A stretch of DNA of 24,291 nucleotides, from contig JALLAP010000094.1 of NCBI GenBank assembly GCA_036939355.1, forward strand, positions 1 through 24,291, given 5' to 3'. The notes below the pieces were generated by a model that was not told where the DNA came from, did not search any database, and saw only the letters and a list, made by a program, of their open reading frames with translations. Position numbers and translations under genes: made by a program. The stretch comes from Thalassiosira profunda. Lineage: Eukaryota; Bacillariophyta; Thalassiosirophyceae; Thalassiosirales; Thalassiosiraceae. Below, piece by piece: positions 1 to 8,963 of the stretch. The stretch's first letter is position 1; each line of letters starts with the position of its first letter.

Positions 1-2
1 AG

Positions 3-881
3 GTTCGGCCCATGTGGATGAGCGCGTTGGAGCTGGCCTTTTGGAACTTTGGCGCACAGGTGATTTATCTTTGGTGCTCTTGGTTGCTTTTCTCTACCTG
101 TCCAGGCTAGCTCAACTGCCAACTCACCTTCACTGCTTCTGCATGACTCACTTTTGCTTGCTACATTTAATTTATTTCATAGGGTCTCGTCACTGCGGGG
201 TTGCTCTTCAGCCCGGCTGCACGGGCATCTTTCCTGACGCAGACGAGTGTGGTGATGACCCCACTCATCTCAGCTTTAGCGGGAGAAAGCATCAAGTCGT
301 CCGTATGGGGTGGATGTGGTCTTGCCCTCGCGGGGCTCTACCTGATATCCACCTCAGCAAATCCCGCGGACTTGGATGTCGATGCGGCATCATCTGTATT
401 CAATCAGGGCGATGCCATGATACTGCTGGGGGCGCTGTCGTGGAGTACGTACATCTTCCGCACGTCCAAACTGGCAAACGCATATCCCGAGCTGGATTTG
501 CAGTTTGCCAAGACATATCTTCTGGCGTTCATGTATTTTGGATGGTTTCTCGTTACGGCAGCGTCCACTCTTGCTGCGGCTGGGACACCTTTCTTTGCAT
601 CCGGATGGCTGGAGGCCCTGAAACCATTGTGGCCAGGGTGGAGTTCGCCTGCGGTATGGCTCCTACTTGCGTACAGCGCTGTTGGACCTGGTGCTGTGGC
701 AGACATCATGCAACAGAAGGGGCAACAGGAGACCTCAGCTTCAGAGTCGAACATCATATTGACAATGGAGTCCGTGTTTGCGGCGATCTGCGCCTTTGCG
801 CTGCTTGGAGAGGTGTCATCATTTCAGGAGATATCAGGAGGACTATTGATTGTGGTGGCCGCAATTCTGGCGTCCAGGTGA
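3..881 (+). CDS. EamA/DMT-family membrane transporter, 5' partial
   Basis: Two exons are visible: 3-59 (19 codons, containing MWMSALELAFWNFGAQ) and 183-881, joined in phase 0 across a 123-base intron. The joined piece is about 251 residues, all hydrophobic helices separated by short loops. The stretch FLTQTSVVMTPLISALAGE is the typical mid-protein EamA motif of plant, algal and cyanobacterial DMT transporters. The end, with ILTMESVFAAICAFALLGE followed by a Gly-rich last helix, is the usual close of the second EamA repeat. Family members have about ten membrane helices and export or exchange small metabolites; the substrate cannot be read from the sequence. The N-terminal part lies left of the window. 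The window opens with AG, so base 3 could itself be the first base of an exon. I am confident of the family, not of the location (plasma membrane or plastid envelope). Confidence 0.85.
60..182 (+). other. Intron in the EamA transporter gene
   Basis: The donor is CAG|GTGATT and the acceptor is a T-rich tract ending TTTCATAG|GGT. Removing 123 bases joins two exons in phase 0 and gives the continuous hydrophobic peptide ...FGAQ|GLVTAG..., which fits the EamA fold. Reading through the intron in this frame does not give a plausible transporter. Confidence 0.8.
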
Positions 882-1205
882 AGCCTGGCAATTTATGATC
901 TGAAATGAGAGCCGGTGCTTCGCAAGCTGGACTTCGATAGGTAACTAGTCAAGGGAGCGCCGCCGCAGAAGAGTCAACCATGTGGGCTGAATGCACTTCA
1001 CAGTTGCAACACAGATACCAAATCATTGAAGCGAAACGTGGCCCAATTCTTCACTGCAAATACGCCCTACAGTGCTTGGTCTCTCAAGAAATTAACTCTC
1101 TATTCCAACAGCTTCCCAACTTCCATTTGATATCCGCATGAATTGTGGAGACGCATTCTTTTCCCTAAAGAGGGCACTTGTGTCTGACATGGATCATTTG
1201 ACTTT
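882..1205. other. Intergenic spacer after the transporter gene
   Basis: This AT-richer stretch directly follows the transporter stop codon and probably holds its 3' UTR. I see no supported reading frame, RNA gene or clear dyad here. It leads into the degenerate repeat array. Confidence 0.5.
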
Positions 1206-1960
1206 ACTTCCATGGGCCCTCTTAGTAAGCAAAGGCCGCTAACAAAAGCAAGAATGGAGGGGAACATAACTTGCGCCGTCACAACAAGGACCAAACACAC
1301 CAAGTTAGCATTTGTTGTGGACCCAATGGATACCCAAAAGCCGTGGCAAATGCCTCTCGGAATGTTACTTTGCCTTTTGGCGCTTGGTCAGCAAATTCGT
1401 GCCTCAGATGTGGCAAAAATAGCAAAGTCCTTTTCCTTCGATGTTAGGGAGCAAGCGCAGATGTTAGCCTTTGCTGTGGACCCAATGGATGTCCCAAAGC
1501 CGCGACAAATGCCTCTCGGGTTGTTGCTTCGCCTTTGGGCGCTAGAAAAATATGTTCGTCTCTCAGTAGCAAAAAAGAGCTAGCAAAGTCACTAACAAAA
1601 GCCAAATCAAACAAAATGGGTGTGGCAAGACGTGACGATAGGGAACAAACACGATTGTCAGCCTTTGTTGTGGATCCAATGGATGCCCCAAAGCCGTCGC
1701 AAGTGTCACTCGGGCTATTGCTTCACCTCTGAGAGCTGGAAAATGTATTGCCCCTCCCAAGCAGTGGCAAAGCTAGCAAAGTCACTAACAAAAGCCACAT
1801 CCTCGAAGGAAATGGGCGGCATGGCGCGGTGGTAGGGAACAAAGAACATTGATGTGAGCCTTTGTTGTGGACCCAATGGATGCCCCAAAGCCGTGGCAAG
1901 TGTCACCCGGGCTATTGCTTTGCCTTTGGGCGCTTGGTCAGCGAATTCGTGCCGCAGAGT
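1206..1960 (+). repeat. Array of four degenerate 160-197 bp tandem repeats
   Basis: The core ACCCAATGGAT, preceded by TTTGTTGTGG or a close variant, recurs at about 1321, 1480, 1674 and 1871, giving periods of 159, 194 and 197 bases. Each copy continues with CCAAAGCCG, then CTCGG or CCCGG, then TTGCTTCGCCTTTGGGCGCT-like sequence. The inter-core part (GCAAAGTCACTAACAAAAGCC and variants) also repeats. On the plus strand all four copies can be read as AFVVDPMDxPKPxQ followed by GLLLxLWALGQ-like residues. Two of the spacings are not multiples of three, and stop codons separate copies 3 and 4 from the rest. It looks like a decayed duplicated sequence, possibly once coding. An open frame of 123 codons (1212-1583) covers the first two copies, but I do not call it a gene. 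The last copy ends at the left flank of the element that starts at 1962. Confidence 0.75.
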
Positions 1961-1961
1961 A

Positions 1962-3606
1962 GGGGCCGAACCAGTAAATTTTGCCTCTAGGTAGAAAGGG
2001 ACGGAAGGACGGATGCAAAAAATACGTCTGTCTGCCCGCCAGGAAAATCCAACGCCAACGACCTCACAAAAAAGCCACCGGGTTCGCCGAATGCGCACCT
2101 CCCTGCCGCCCTAATGCCGCCCTGGGATGCAGATTATCTCCATCAATATTGGGTCCTTTGTAGAATCCGGGAATGTAGCCGCACGGGGGCATCCTTTCCG
2201 CGTGCGGCTACATTCCCTGAATTTCGCTTTTGGGTGCACCGTGGGTGAAAAGCTGCATTTACAGAGGCAGGATGGCCTTCACATTCCGCGGCCATGGCCG
2301 TCCCGCCCCCCTACCGGCCCCTCTACCCCCTCCGCCCTCGTTCCAACCCCTCCCCATATCAGTATTGGTCCCCTCCTTGGTAGTGGTGGCTCGCCCGCGC
2401 CTCTCGCGGCCGGAAACACCGCCGCCGGCGCCCATTTCAACCAGACCGTGCTCGGCCGGACCGTGCGCTCTGGCGCCGATTCCTTGGTCGTTGGGCCGCT
2501 CTCCGGCCGCCGATGCCTGCTGCCATCCACACCCCGCGAGGCGACGTGTTTGTGGAGCTGTTGGTGCCGGAGGAGCGGGAGGCCGAGGCCGAATGATTGC
2601 AGAGAGCCCAATTTTTGTCTCTATTATATGCGTCATCTTGGCCGACCGAGGGGGTAATCCGGACTTCCAGCTCCCAAAACACCCTTGCACCCGGGGATTC
2701 GCGATGCAACAATCAAACAGTGCCGATGGGAGATGATTTCCGCGGGGGGTGGAGGGGGAGGACCGTTTATTGTGATCGCAACCCTCAATTTTCAACTCCT
2801 CGGCTGTGGTCCGGACAGGCCGATTTGCAACCTATTTTACAATTTACGACCAATTGAGGGACGCCTCCGCCCGGCCCCATTAGCGAATCTTTTATGATGG
2901 TCTTTATGCGCGTATTGATGCCGTTATTGGGCCGGAGGGGCGGCGTTGGCCAACACCTCCTCCATTTTTCCTCGGTGTTGTTGCAAAGGTATTCTCGGCC
3001 GGACTTGGAGAGTCAGCCCCCACAGGCACCTCCTGGGCATCCGACGGCCACTCCGGTCGCGGCCATTCGTCGAATACGATCATATGCGGCTAGGGACCGA
3101 GTATTGGGCGCGGAGGATGGCTGCGAGGTGGCCTAGGGGCCGCATACCCACCCCAGAAGGCAGCGGCATCGTCGACTCATGTACTGCGTAGGCCGGGCCG
3201 GTCTAGAGCTCCACATGGCTCCTTTTCATCGCGGATTTCGACGTCCGCCCATCGCATAGGACCCATTCGACGGCGCGGAGGCGGGAGTGACGGCATGGAG
3301 GGCCATGGGGTGACGCCGCGGCCATCGCCCTACCGGGCGGCGGAAATGTGAACCGGTGTGAGGTTGATGGATAAAGTACTAATTCCTACGTACTTTTCGG
3401 TTCAGAGTTTCGACGGCCGCGGTCAAAAGGCCAGACCATGGCCAAAAACAACCCCCCTACGGCGCGGCGGAAATGACCAGGTTCTGGTCCAAATAATCAA
3501 ACCAAACTTCACGGACATGTTATTTATGGTCCATAGAGGGCATCCGACCACTCGGGCGCGGTATTAGGGCATAAAAAATCTGGGCCCTATTTACTGGTTC
3601 GGCCCC
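1962..3606. mobile_element. Putative non-autonomous TIR element with TA target duplication, 1,645 bp
   Basis: The left end GGGGCCGAACCAGTAAAT (1962-1979) is matched perfectly by its reverse complement at 3589-3606. Both ends are bordered by the dinucleotide TA (1960-1961 and 3607-3608). An 18-bp perfect terminal inverted repeat with a TA duplication is the signature left by Tc1/mariner-type and some related cut-and-paste transposases. The interior is GC-rich and pyrimidine-rich on the plus strand, with several overlapping low-complexity open frames (for example 2259-2795 minus), none resembling a transposase. I therefore read it as a non-autonomous or gutted element. It also contains the 17-bp hairpin at 2169-2217. 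The right end falls inside a J-domain remnant, which supports insertion there. Family membership is inference. Confidence 0.6.
2169..2217. repeat. Perfect 17-bp inverted repeat (hairpin) inside the TA-flanked element
   Basis: GGGAATGTAGCCGCACG (2169-2185) and its exact reverse complement (2201-2217) are separated by a 15-base loop (2186-2200). Weaker pairing continues a few bases outward. It lies about 200 bases in from the left TIR. It could be a sub-terminal foldback of the element or a nested insertion. No poly-T tract or gene context suggests a terminator. Confidence 0.8.
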
Positions 3607-3702
3607 TAATTGAGTCGCTTCTTCCTGGTTGCGGCCGGTCTCTTCGGGTTTGTTTTTGTCGGGGTGGTACTTCCGAATGATTAAAGACCAAAAAGTACTC
3701 AT
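3607..3702 (-). pseudogene. J-domain (DnaJ-like) remnant truncated at the element boundary
   Basis: On the minus strand this short frame reads MSTFWSLIIRKYHPDKN and then KPEETGRNQEEATQL. FWSLIIRKYHPDKN aligns with helix II and the HPD loop of J-domains, whose usual form is AYRKLALKYHPDKN, and the invariant HPD is intact (3658-3666). An in-frame TAG stop lies about ten codons upstream of the ATG. Downstream the reading ends at L (3607-3609), exactly at the TA next to the element, so helices III and IV are missing. The original protein is unknown. The wording after HPD resembles J-domain fragments I associate with repetitive diatom sequence, but that is a recollection, not a match. It is not expected to make a functional co-chaperone. 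Confidence 0.5.
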
Positions 3703-4018
3703 ATTGTTGAGTGATGACAGCGATCCAATTCTCTAGAGGACCCAAATTCACCAACTGGTGCAGGATCACAAGTGACACGGGCCGTTGTGCCAGAGAAGGA
3801 TGGAAGGACTCGCGCCACTCTCCCATCCATTCATTCACGCATCACGCAACAGCTCCTGCGCTCCTTCTACCCACCTCCCGCGCCGGCCCCTCGGTCTTCT
3901 CCACCATCCCGTTCTTAGTCGCCGCCCTACACCTCGGCTGTGCTGAGGCGAGACTGGGACGCGGTGGGGGCAGTATCTAGCCTTTTTGCCAAAGGATAAT
4001 ACCCACCCATCTTGCAAG
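3703..4018 (+). other. Upstream region of the NSUN2-like gene
   Basis: This spacer lies between the J-domain remnant and the methyltransferase ATG. It should contain the promoter and 5' UTR. It has pyrimidine-rich stretches (3850-3910), but I cannot identify a TATA box or initiator with confidence. Confidence 0.35.
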
Positions 4019-5566
4019 ATGCCGAAGCGGCAGCGCTCCGGCGACAGCAACCCGCTCTCCTCCGCCAGGAAAGGAGCCGGGAGCAAAACTGGCAGCGTTG
4101 ACAAGGCCGAACGAAACGCGCAAAGCTTGTGGCATCGCAAATCGGGCGCGGGATTTCACTTGTTTGTGGAGTATTACGGCGCCCAACCGGCAGGAGTGGT
4201 GGTCGATGACGCTGACTTTTCACGTGCTGACGGAAAGAATGGGGGCGCCGCTGCCACAGCAAACGGCAATCATGCGAGGGGTATGTCGCGTGCGGCCAAA
4301 AAGAGGAGACGACAGAAGAAGAGTGCACCGTCATCGCCCGGCAACGATGCGCCGCAACGCCAGCCAGACCCCTGCATTGTGAGCAATGCAGAGGATTCCC
4401 ATCAAACGGACACATCACCTCTCCTCAAAGCATTCCACTCCTCCAGCAAATACCCACACTTGGAGAGCTTTGTGCAGGCACTGTCGCGGCCGCTGCCCCT
4501 TACTCTGAGATTTCGAGAGACCCATCAATCTACATCAACGGAGTTGAAGCAGATCTTATGCACTGAATACTCTGACCTCTTGGCACCGGTATCCTACGAT
4601 CCTGCTCAGTCCATCTATCAATCTACGCCAACATTGTGCAAATCGAACCTTGGCAAAGTATCCCCGCGTCTGAAAGAACTCATCGTGGAGGGAAGTATGA
4701 ATGGAACGCTTGCACGCCAAGAGTTGGGCTCCATGCTACCAGTCACATGCCTCCGCGCAGTTGGGGCGATTCGAGCAGGCGCAAAGGTATTGGATTTGTG
4801 CGCCAGCCCCGGATCAAAGACGCTGCAGGCGCTGGAGATTGTCGGTGCCCCATCCGGCGGCAAACGCGGCAGAGTCATAGCAAACGACGTGCACCCCAAA
4901 CGGCTCGATTCCCTCCGCGACGCCGTTCTCCGATCGGGATTGCCCGATAGTCTGACCGCCCGCGTCACGTACACCAATCACGATGCGTCCGTCTTCCCGG
5001 CGCCCAAATCCGGAAAGCTCTTTGACGCAATAATTTGCGACGTGCCCTGCGGCGGCGACGGAACGATCCGAAAAGACAAGCACATTTTGCCAATGTGGAG
5101 TCCCAACATCTCAAATGAAATCCACGGTTTGCAGCGAAAGATCCTGTTGAGAGCTCTGGAGCTTGTGAGAGTCGGCGGCGTGGTCTGTTACAGCACTTGT
5201 TCCATGTCCCCGATCGAAGATGAAGCAGTCGTTCAGAGTGCACTCCTGGGCAATAGGGAATATGAACTGTTGGAGTGGCCAAAGGACCTGCTGCCCGGAT
5301 TCATCCGAAGGCCGGGGGTAACTGATTGGAAGGTTGGCTTCTACGACCAGGACAATGTCCAAGAGGAGGAGGACGATTTTGGCAGCATCGCCTTCTACGA
5401 TAGTTATGAGCAGGCGGTTGATGCTGGAGTAAAGGATGCAAAAGCAACGCTGTGGCCAAATCGAGTGAAGAATGAGCAGCTGCATTTGGACAGGTGCACT
5501 CGGTTGTTTCCGCAGGATCACGACACCGGTGGATTCTTTGTTGCGCTGATCAAAAGGATGAGCTGA
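4019..5566 (+). CDS. NSUN2-like: NSUN2/Trm4-type RNA (cytosine-5) methyltransferase
   Basis: A single-exon protein of 515 residues. The in-frame upstream TTG (3986) is ignored in favour of the first ATG. A Lys/Arg-rich start (MPKRQRSGDSN, KKRRRQKK near residue 100) looks like a nuclear signal. FHLFVEYYGAQ, then HLESFVQALSRPLPLTLRF, match the N-terminal region of NSUN2. The SAM-binding motif is VLDLCASPGSKT (D259). Motif IV is DVPCGGDGTIRK with C344, and motif VI is YSTCSMSPIEDEAVV with C394. In the family the motif VI cysteine attacks C6 of cytosine and the motif IV cysteine helps release product. Trm4/NSUN2 enzymes make m5C in tRNAs and some mRNAs, mostly in the nucleus. At 515 residues it is shorter than animal NSUN2 (about 770): the frame stops soon after the conserved LFPQDHDTGGFFVALI strand, so the long C-terminal extension is absent. 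Its 3' end faces Nup93 43 bp away. Confidence 0.93.
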   Translation: MPKRQRSGDSNPLSSARKGAGSKTGSVDKAERNAQSLWHRKSGAGFHLFVEYYGAQPAGVVVDDADFSRADGKNGGAAATANGNHARGMSRAAKKRRRQKKSAPSSPGNDAPQRQPDPCIVSNAEDSHQTDTSPLLKAFHSSSKYPHLESFVQALSRPLPLTLRFRETHQSTSTELKQILCTEYSDLLAPVSYDPAQSIYQSTPTLCKSNLGKVSPRLKELIVEGSMNGTLARQELGSMLPVTCLRAVGAIRAGAKVLDLCASPGSKTLQALEIVGAPSGGKRGRVIANDVHPKRLDSLRDAVLRSGLPDSLTARVTYTNHDASVFPAPKSGKLFDAIICDVPCGGDGTIRKDKHILPMWSPNISNEIHGLQRKILLRALELVRVGGVVCYSTCSMSPIEDEAVVQSALLGNREYELLEWPKDLLPGFIRRPGVTDWKVGFYDQDNVQEEEDDFGSIAFYDSYEQAVDAGVKDAKATLWPNRVKNEQLHLDRCTRLFPQDHDTGGFFVALIKRMS

Positions 5567-5609
5567 GAGCCAAAGACAGATAACATCAGAATTAAGCAGT
5601 GAAAGCACA

Positions 5610-8600
5610 TCACATCATGTTCTTCTCGAGCTGGCCGATCCGCACGTACGTGTCGCCATCGCCGAGGCTCGGCAAGTTGAGCAGCCGGGCAAACGTCACC
5701 AACAGCCGCGCGCGGGATCGGAGCTGGGCCAGATTCTGCTCGACGGCGCCGTGCCGGTCGGCCCCGCCCGCCGCCGCCCCTCCCTCGTGCTTCAGCGTCC
5801 GGTGCAGGTGGCAGAGGCACTCCATCGCCGCGACGATCACGTGGTGGAAGACGCGCCGGACGCAGCCGTCGAGCGCGCGGTACGCCTCGACTTTGGAGGT
5901 CATCTCCGCGTCCGTCCGCGGCACCAACGCCAGCGTGTCCATCAACGCCCACGCCCCGTCCCACTGATTCGCTTGGCAGCGATCGAAGAAGACGACGAGG
6001 TTCATCAGCAGCTGAAAGGTGTTGCCGAGGTGCATGCCCCCCTCCGCGTCGAGGGCGGCCTGGACGTAGTTTCTGCCATTGGAGAGGTGGAGGGCGTGGA
6101 ATTGGCTCGCGGCGTGGAACCAAAACTGCCGCTTGGCCACGTCTTCCGGAGCCGAGGCGTTCAAATAGGACGCCAGCTCGCGGTTCATCAGCTCGAAGAG
6201 CGCCCCGTACCGTCCCGCGAGGACCAGGAGCTCGGCCGCGTCGGCCGGCCGGCCCGCGCGGACGGCTTGGTTGGCTGTATCGACGAGGAGGGCCGACGCC
6301 TCGCTTTGGGAGAAGTGGGCGTCGAGCGCCCCGTTGGACCGCATCCCGTCCGGCCCGACGGTGCCGGCGAGAACGTCGAACGCGCGCGTGTCGAGGAGGA
6401 GGCGCGGCACCTGCTCCTTGGCGAACCGTCCTTTGTTCGACAGGAGGACGAGGTACTTGAGCGCGGCGACGGCGTCCGTTCCCTGCAGGCTCGCCGAGTA
6501 CGACGCCACCAGCATCGGCAGCACCATTGCGTTTTGTGCAGAATGTTCCTCCAAACCGAAATCTCCGAGAGACAATCCCGCGGCGTCAATCGCCACTCCC
6601 AAATGGGCCGCCTGGAGCAATCCCAGCCCGCCCCCGGCCTCGGCCACATACGCAAGCGCCGAGGCATACTGCCCCGCGGCCATCAAGGGCAGCGCGTACG
6701 CCCACCCGCCCGACGGGGGCGCCTTGCCGCGGTCAGACGTGGCTCCGCCCGCCGCACCGCCCCGTGCCGCCAGAGCCACGGCCTCTGAGGCGCTGGCGTA
6801 CAACCCATCGTTGACATCCTCCTCCCGCTCAAAGTACGTCGGGCCCCACTGCTGCACGAGCGCGCTCAGCCGGGCCACCGCCGCGGCCACCTTGTGCAGC
6901 CCTCCGTTGCCTCCCGCCATGTTGTTACCCGAGGAGGACGCTCCGTCCTCGGCCTGGTGGACCGCGTGCCACAGCGCCCCGTAGAGGTAGTCCTCCACCG
7001 TCGCCACCACCCCCGACGCCTCCAGCGCCGTCGCCTCGGAGATGGATTCCGATCCCCCCAAGAGGGCCAGGCACGCCGTGCGATACGGAAGGTAGGGCTC
7101 CGATGCTGCGGAGGAGGGCGAGGACGTCTTGGCCCGCTCGTACAAATCGGCCACGTGCCGCCGCGATTGCAGCAGGGCCGGCGAGGGACGGAGCATCGTT
7201 TCGGTCTCGAAGACGGTCTCGCGGCCCCCCTGCATTTCGGCCAGCTGCGAAACGACGCTCGCCACGGCGGGATCGACGCGGGCGCCGTCGTCGCTCCCTC
7301 CGACGCCGCCGGCATTTCCAAACTGGTCCAGCACCGACTGGGCCGCACTCAGGTCGCCGCACCGCAGACAGCAAAACAATCGGACCCAAACGCCCCCCTT
7401 TCCTTCCACGACGTCCCTCCCCGCCGACAGGGAGGCAAAGGCGCATATATCCCGGGCCGTCGACGACAGATTGTTGTTGGCGGTAGACGTGGCGTGCATT
7501 CCGGCCAACTCGGCATCTCGGACCCGCTCCTTGGCGTGCGCGGCGAACTGCCCGGCGAAGAAGTTGCACGCGCCCAAAACACCGGACGCTGCGGCCAGAT
7601 CGCCGTCCGAATTGGAGTCGACATTGAGGCGGGCGTTGCAATTGGCAATGGACTGCACGAGGGCGAGGGCGTTCGCGTACCCCGCCATGGCCTCGGGGTT
7701 CGGCCCCGCATTGGTTGCTGCGACATTCTTCGCCCCGTCCGAAAGCGCCGCCAGCAACGCCGTCGCGTCGCCGCCCGCGGGGGCCGTGAGAAATTGGTCG
7801 ACGGCGGCGAGGTGGGATTGGATCAGGGCTCCCGCCTCCGCTGGCAGGGCCTGCGGGGACGGCACGACGCGTTCGTACAGAGAGGAGGACGTCGCGCCGA
7901 GCGCCAATGCAGCGGAGCCTCCCTCCAGCAGGGGCACCCGCGGCGCCACCCCGCCTCCGTCGCCGATGCCCCCCGTCGAAGTCCCGCCCAGTAAAAACCG
8001 GCTGCCGGGCACCCCCCGCCCCAGCGCCTCCCGCCGCTCCGTTTCCCAATCGGCCGCCAAACGAACGTCGGAGCGCTCCTTCGCCCGCCGCTCGGTTTGC
8101 TCCCGCGCCTTGGTAATGGCGGATCGGACGCAGTGGTCGTGGTGCGCCGCGAGGATGTCATGGAGGGAGGCGCCCCGCAGGTTCGCGAGGGGGTGGCCCT
8201 CCCCTCCCCCTCCAGCGCTCCCCATGCCTCCCATGGTGGGTTCGATCCCGTCCTTCTTCTCCTCCTCCATCGGCCCGTATCCCCCGGCCCCGGAAGTATT
8301 GGGCGTGGCGACGGTCGCCCGGCGTTCCAACTCGCGGGCCGTCCGGCCCAGCCGCGCGGAATCGAAGCCGAATCCCTCCCGCGCGAGGAGGCGGTGGGCC
8401 GCCGCCTCGGCCTCGTACGTGGTCGACGCGGCGGGTCCTCCAAATGTGGATGTGGCGCCTCCCATAGTAGAGGGCCCGCCCGCGCCCATGGACCTTTGCG
8501 GATCGCGGGAGGCCACGCCCAATTCCAGGAGGGACTTGTCCCCCAGGCGCACCCCCGAGTTGGCTCCCCCCGCAGCGCCCCCCATTCCCGTTCCCATGGC

Positions 8601-8963
8601 CGCTCCTCCCGCAGCGCCCGGGGTGGAATCAGAGGCCATCCCGGCGGGGGAGCGGCGCATCCCCGCCAATAGCGACGCCGAGCTGGCGAGGAGCGAGCCG
8701 AAGTCGGCGGGCGCCCCTCCACCAACCCCACCAACACCAGCCCCGTCAACACCCGTCGAGGGGCGGGGGTCGGACCCCCCGACGAACGGCCGCACCGTCG
8801 ACCCGGAGGGGGTGCCTCCCACCATCCCGGCGGCGGAGGTGGGAGTGGCGGTCGCGAAGGGGGTGGGGGCGCCGGGGGAAAACAGCGAGGCCCCGGGGGC
8901 GGTTGTGGTGGTGGCGGGAGGGGGCGAGGACACCGCCGCCTTCCAGGCGTGGGTCGACACCAT
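5610..8963 (-). CDS. NUP93: Nucleoporin Nup93/Nic96 family protein
   Basis: A single-exon protein of 1,117 residues from the ATG at 8963 (an upstream TTG at 9002 is in frame but unlikely). Nup93/Nic96 is the linker nucleoporin of the inner ring of the nuclear pore, binding Nup205/188, Nup155 and the Nup62 complex. Residues 1 to about 185 are low-complexity Gly/Ala/Ser/Pro with only scattered FG pairs. Then AAAHRLLAREGFGFD and LGRTARELERR match the start of the conserved domain. A helical stretch with HHDHCVRSAITKAREQTE follows, and the rest is an alpha-solenoid. The C-terminus, LLVTFARLLNLP followed by GDGDTYVRIGQLEKNMM, closely resembles the family end. It is longer than human Nup93 (819) or yeast Nic96 (839) because of the N-terminal extension and Gly/Ala-rich loops. 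The high GC makes long open frames on the opposite strand, which are shadows. Confidence 0.9.
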   Translation of the reverse strand: MVSTHAWKAAVSSPPPATTTTAPGASLFSPGAPTPFATATPTSAAGMVGGTPSGSTVRPFVGGSDPRPSTGVDGAGVGGVGGGAPADFGSLLASSASLLAGMRRSPAGMASDSTPGAAGGAAMGTGMGGAAGGANSGVRLGDKSLLELGVASRDPQRSMGAGGPSTMGGATSTFGGPAASTTYEAEAAAHRLLAREGFGFDSARLGRTARELERRATVATPNTSGAGGYGPMEEEKKDGIEPTMGGMGSAGGGGEGHPLANLRGASLHDILAAHHDHCVRSAITKAREQTERRAKERSDVRLAADWETERREALGRGVPGSRFLLGGTSTGGIGDGGGVAPRVPLLEGGSAALALGATSSSLYERVVPSPQALPAEAGALIQSHLAAVDQFLTAPAGGDATALLAALSDGAKNVAATNAGPNPEAMAGYANALALVQSIANCNARLNVDSNSDGDLAAASGVLGACNFFAGQFAAHAKERVRDAELAGMHATSTANNNLSSTARDICAFASLSAGRDVVEGKGGVWVRLFCCLRCGDLSAAQSVLDQFGNAGGVGGSDDGARVDPAVASVVSQLAEMQGGRETVFETETMLRPSPALLQSRRHVADLYERAKTSSPSSAASEPYLPYRTACLALLGGSESISEATALEASGVVATVEDYLYGALWHAVHQAEDGASSSGNNMAGGNGGLHKVAAAVARLSALVQQWGPTYFEREEDVNDGLYASASEAVALAARGGAAGGATSDRGKAPPSGGWAYALPLMAAGQYASALAYVAEAGGGLGLLQAAHLGVAIDAAGLSLGDFGLEEHSAQNAMVLPMLVASYSASLQGTDAVAALKYLVLLSNKGRFAKEQVPRLLLDTRAFDVLAGTVGPDGMRSNGALDAHFSQSEASALLVDTANQAVRAGRPADAAELLVLAGRYGALFELMNRELASYLNASAPEDVAKRQFWFHAASQFHALHLSNGRNYVQAALDAEGGMHLGNTFQLLMNLVVFFDRCQANQWDGAWALMDTLALVPRTDAEMTSKVEAYRALDGCVRRVFHHVIVAAMECLCHLHRTLKHEGGAAAGGADRHGAVEQNLAQLRSRARLLVTFARLLNLPSLGDGDTYVRIGQLEKNMM

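Noticed and set aside
1100..2163. Several short open frames in and around the repeat array
   Set aside because: They are the same degenerate repeat read in different frames and strands, broken by stops and without codon-sized spacing.
2259..2795. 178-codon minus-strand frame and overlapping plus-strand frames
   Set aside because: Composition is Pro/Gly/Arg low complexity, the frames overlap each other on both strands, and no transposase motif is visible.
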